DNA of 64,000 bases from Butyricimonas sp. Marseille-P3923. GTDB lineage: Bacteria > Bacteroidota > Bacteroidia > Bacteroidales > Marinifilaceae. This document shows positions 63,162 through 64,000 of this stretch, one piece after another (position 1 is the first letter of the stretch; every line of letters starts with the position of its first letter). The stretch lies in NCBI RefSeq assembly GCF_900184685.1, contig NZ_FXXL01000007.1, positions 1,054,001 through 1,118,000 of the forward strand, written 5' to 3'. The notes under the pieces were generated by a model. That model did no database searches and had not been told where the DNA came from. It saw only the letters and a list, made by a program, of their open reading frames with translations. The position numbers were made by a program, and so were the translations under genes.

Positions 63162-64000
63162 ATGAAAAAATTATTCTTAATCATTGCAAGCCTTGCATTT
63201 ACACTTGTAGCTTGCCAGAAAGAAAAGATCGAAGGACTTGATGCCGCGAACTCGCAAACGATCAGCGTGACCATCCCGCAAGCGGGTACCATGAGCCGTG
63301 CAGCCGGTGACGGAACACAAATAAACCGCTGTATCTTGGAAATTTACCGGAACGGGGAATTGTACGGGGAACGGAAGATTGCAACCGTATCCCAAAACCA
63401 AGCCACTTTCTCCGATTTACGCTTGGTGACCTCGCAAACCTACGACTTCGTGTTCTGGGCAGATGTCGCGGGGGAGAGTAATGCGGATAAGCACTACACC
63501 ACGGCAAATGGCCTTACAGCTATCAAGGCAAAAGAGTACGCCGGGAACAATGACGAATTCGACGCATTCTTTGCCAAAAAAACGCTCAAAGTGACCGAGG
63601 CTTTCGCGGAAGAAGTTACACTCACCCGTCCTTTCGGGCAATTGAACGTGAAAACAAATGACTTGAACGCAATCCAAACCGAAAGTTTGAAGCCGACCCA
63701 TGTAAGCGTAACTTTCTATGCCGTACCCACCAAATTCAATGCGCTGACGGGAATGGCGAGCGAAGAAGATAGATTAGCGTACACCACGGCTGTACCCGAA
63801 AACGGAAACGGTCTGTTGACCATCGACTACATTTGGGCAACACCGGAGGAGGGAAGCACTTTGGCAGACTTCTCTATGACATTTACCAACAATGGTGACG
63901 CAATCACCACCAACGACGCATTCCACAACATCCCCATCCGCCGCAACTACAAGACCAACGTGTCCGGTAACCTGCTGACGAAGAAGGGAAGCATGAGCGT
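63162..64000 (+). CDS. fimbrillin-like lipoprotein (DUF6562-type), cut by the window end
   Basis: The visible 279 residues begin with a lipoprotein signal (MKKLFLIIASLAFTLVAC, Cys18). They show the DUF6562/fimbrillin-like blocks: TISVTIPQAGTMSRAAGDG, INRCILEIYRNGELYGE, VTSQTYDFVFWADVAG, FAEEVTLTRPFGQLNVKTND and NIPIRRNYKTNVSGNLLT. The last matches the strand near the C-terminus of complete members, so little should be missing. It is the third gene of the right operon, corresponding to 2008-3078 on the left. The two proteins differ strongly in sequence, as expected for surface subunits under diversifying selection. Confidence 0.75.
   Translation, partial: MKKLFLIIASLAFTLVACQKEKIEGLDAANSQTISVTIPQAGTMSRAAGDGTQINRCILEIYRNGELYGERKIATVSQNQATFSDLRLVTSQTYDFVFWADVAGESNADKHYTTANGLTAIKAKEYAGNNDEFDAFFAKKTLKVTEAFAEEVTLTRPFGQLNVKTNDLNAIQTESLKPTHVSVTFYAVPTKFNALTGMASEEDRLAYTTAVPENGNGLLTIDYIWATPEEGSTLADFSMTFTNNGDAITTNDAFHNIPIRRNYKTNVSGNLLTKKGSMS

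Noticed and set aside
1-64000. tRNA, rRNA, phage or IS elements
   Set aside because: Scanning both strands showed no cloverleaf-like sequence, integrase, transposase or structural phage gene that I could support.

Overview
The window looks like chromosomal DNA of a gut-type member of the Bacteroidales (Bacteroidota). The evidence is fimbrillin/Mfa2-type lipoproteins, many families largely confined to Bacteroidota (DUF3575, DUF4831, DUF3078, DUF6266-like), few recognisable Shine-Dalgarno sites, and -7 promoter boxes of the TAnnTTTG type. An Odoribacteraceae/Butyricimonas-like genome is a guess from overall character; no rRNA is present to settle it. I saw no tRNA, rRNA, CRISPR array, intact insertion sequence, recombinase or prophage gene.

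Layout. 1-6.75 kb: cutC, then a GC-rich accessory block with two DUF6266-like genes flanking a three-gene minus-strand operon (DUF3575 protein, Mfa2-like lipoprotein, fimbrillin-like lipoprotein). 7-15 kb, minus strand: lipA-lipB, then a complete ABC/MacB-type tripartite exporter. 15.5-29 kb, plus strand: alanine:Na+ symporter, DEAD-box helicase, K+/H+ antiporter, a membrane-anchored SARP-like regulator, nadB-nadC-nadA, pheT and a membrane/Nudix fusion. 29.3-34.2 kb, minus: DUF2795, then nnrDE-DUF4831-ClC channel. 34.3 kb: POT peptide transporter. 36-42.7 kb, minus: an AT-rich accessory operon (transglutaminase-like lipoprotein, O-antigen-ligase/TPR membrane protein, HExxH lipoprotein, two tandem secreted paralogs). 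43-58.2 kb: mostly housekeeping genes (DUF3078, pepT, proS, envelope proteins, S41 protease, nfo-sbcD-sbcC). 58.6-64 kb, plus: prfC, DUF3784, then a second copy of the three-gene fimbrillin-type operon, cut by the window end.

The most striking feature is that the two fimbrillin-type operons, about 56 kb apart and on opposite strands, have homologous upstream regions. Each has an internal segment of about 110 bp with a textbook Bacteroidota promoter (TTG-N19-TATATTTG), flanked by inverted copies of an ATTAAA-NN-ATCGTTTA site. In both, the promoter as drawn points away from the operon. Inverting the segment would place the transcription start just upstream of the first gene. This is what a pair of phase-variable promoters caught in the OFF orientation would look like.

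Intergenic spacers hold several families of short-period tandem repeats (7, 9 and 11 bp) and large hairpin elements around a CCCTCTRTTTATAGAGGG-like core. Two genes near the left operon appear to carry -1 frameshifts.
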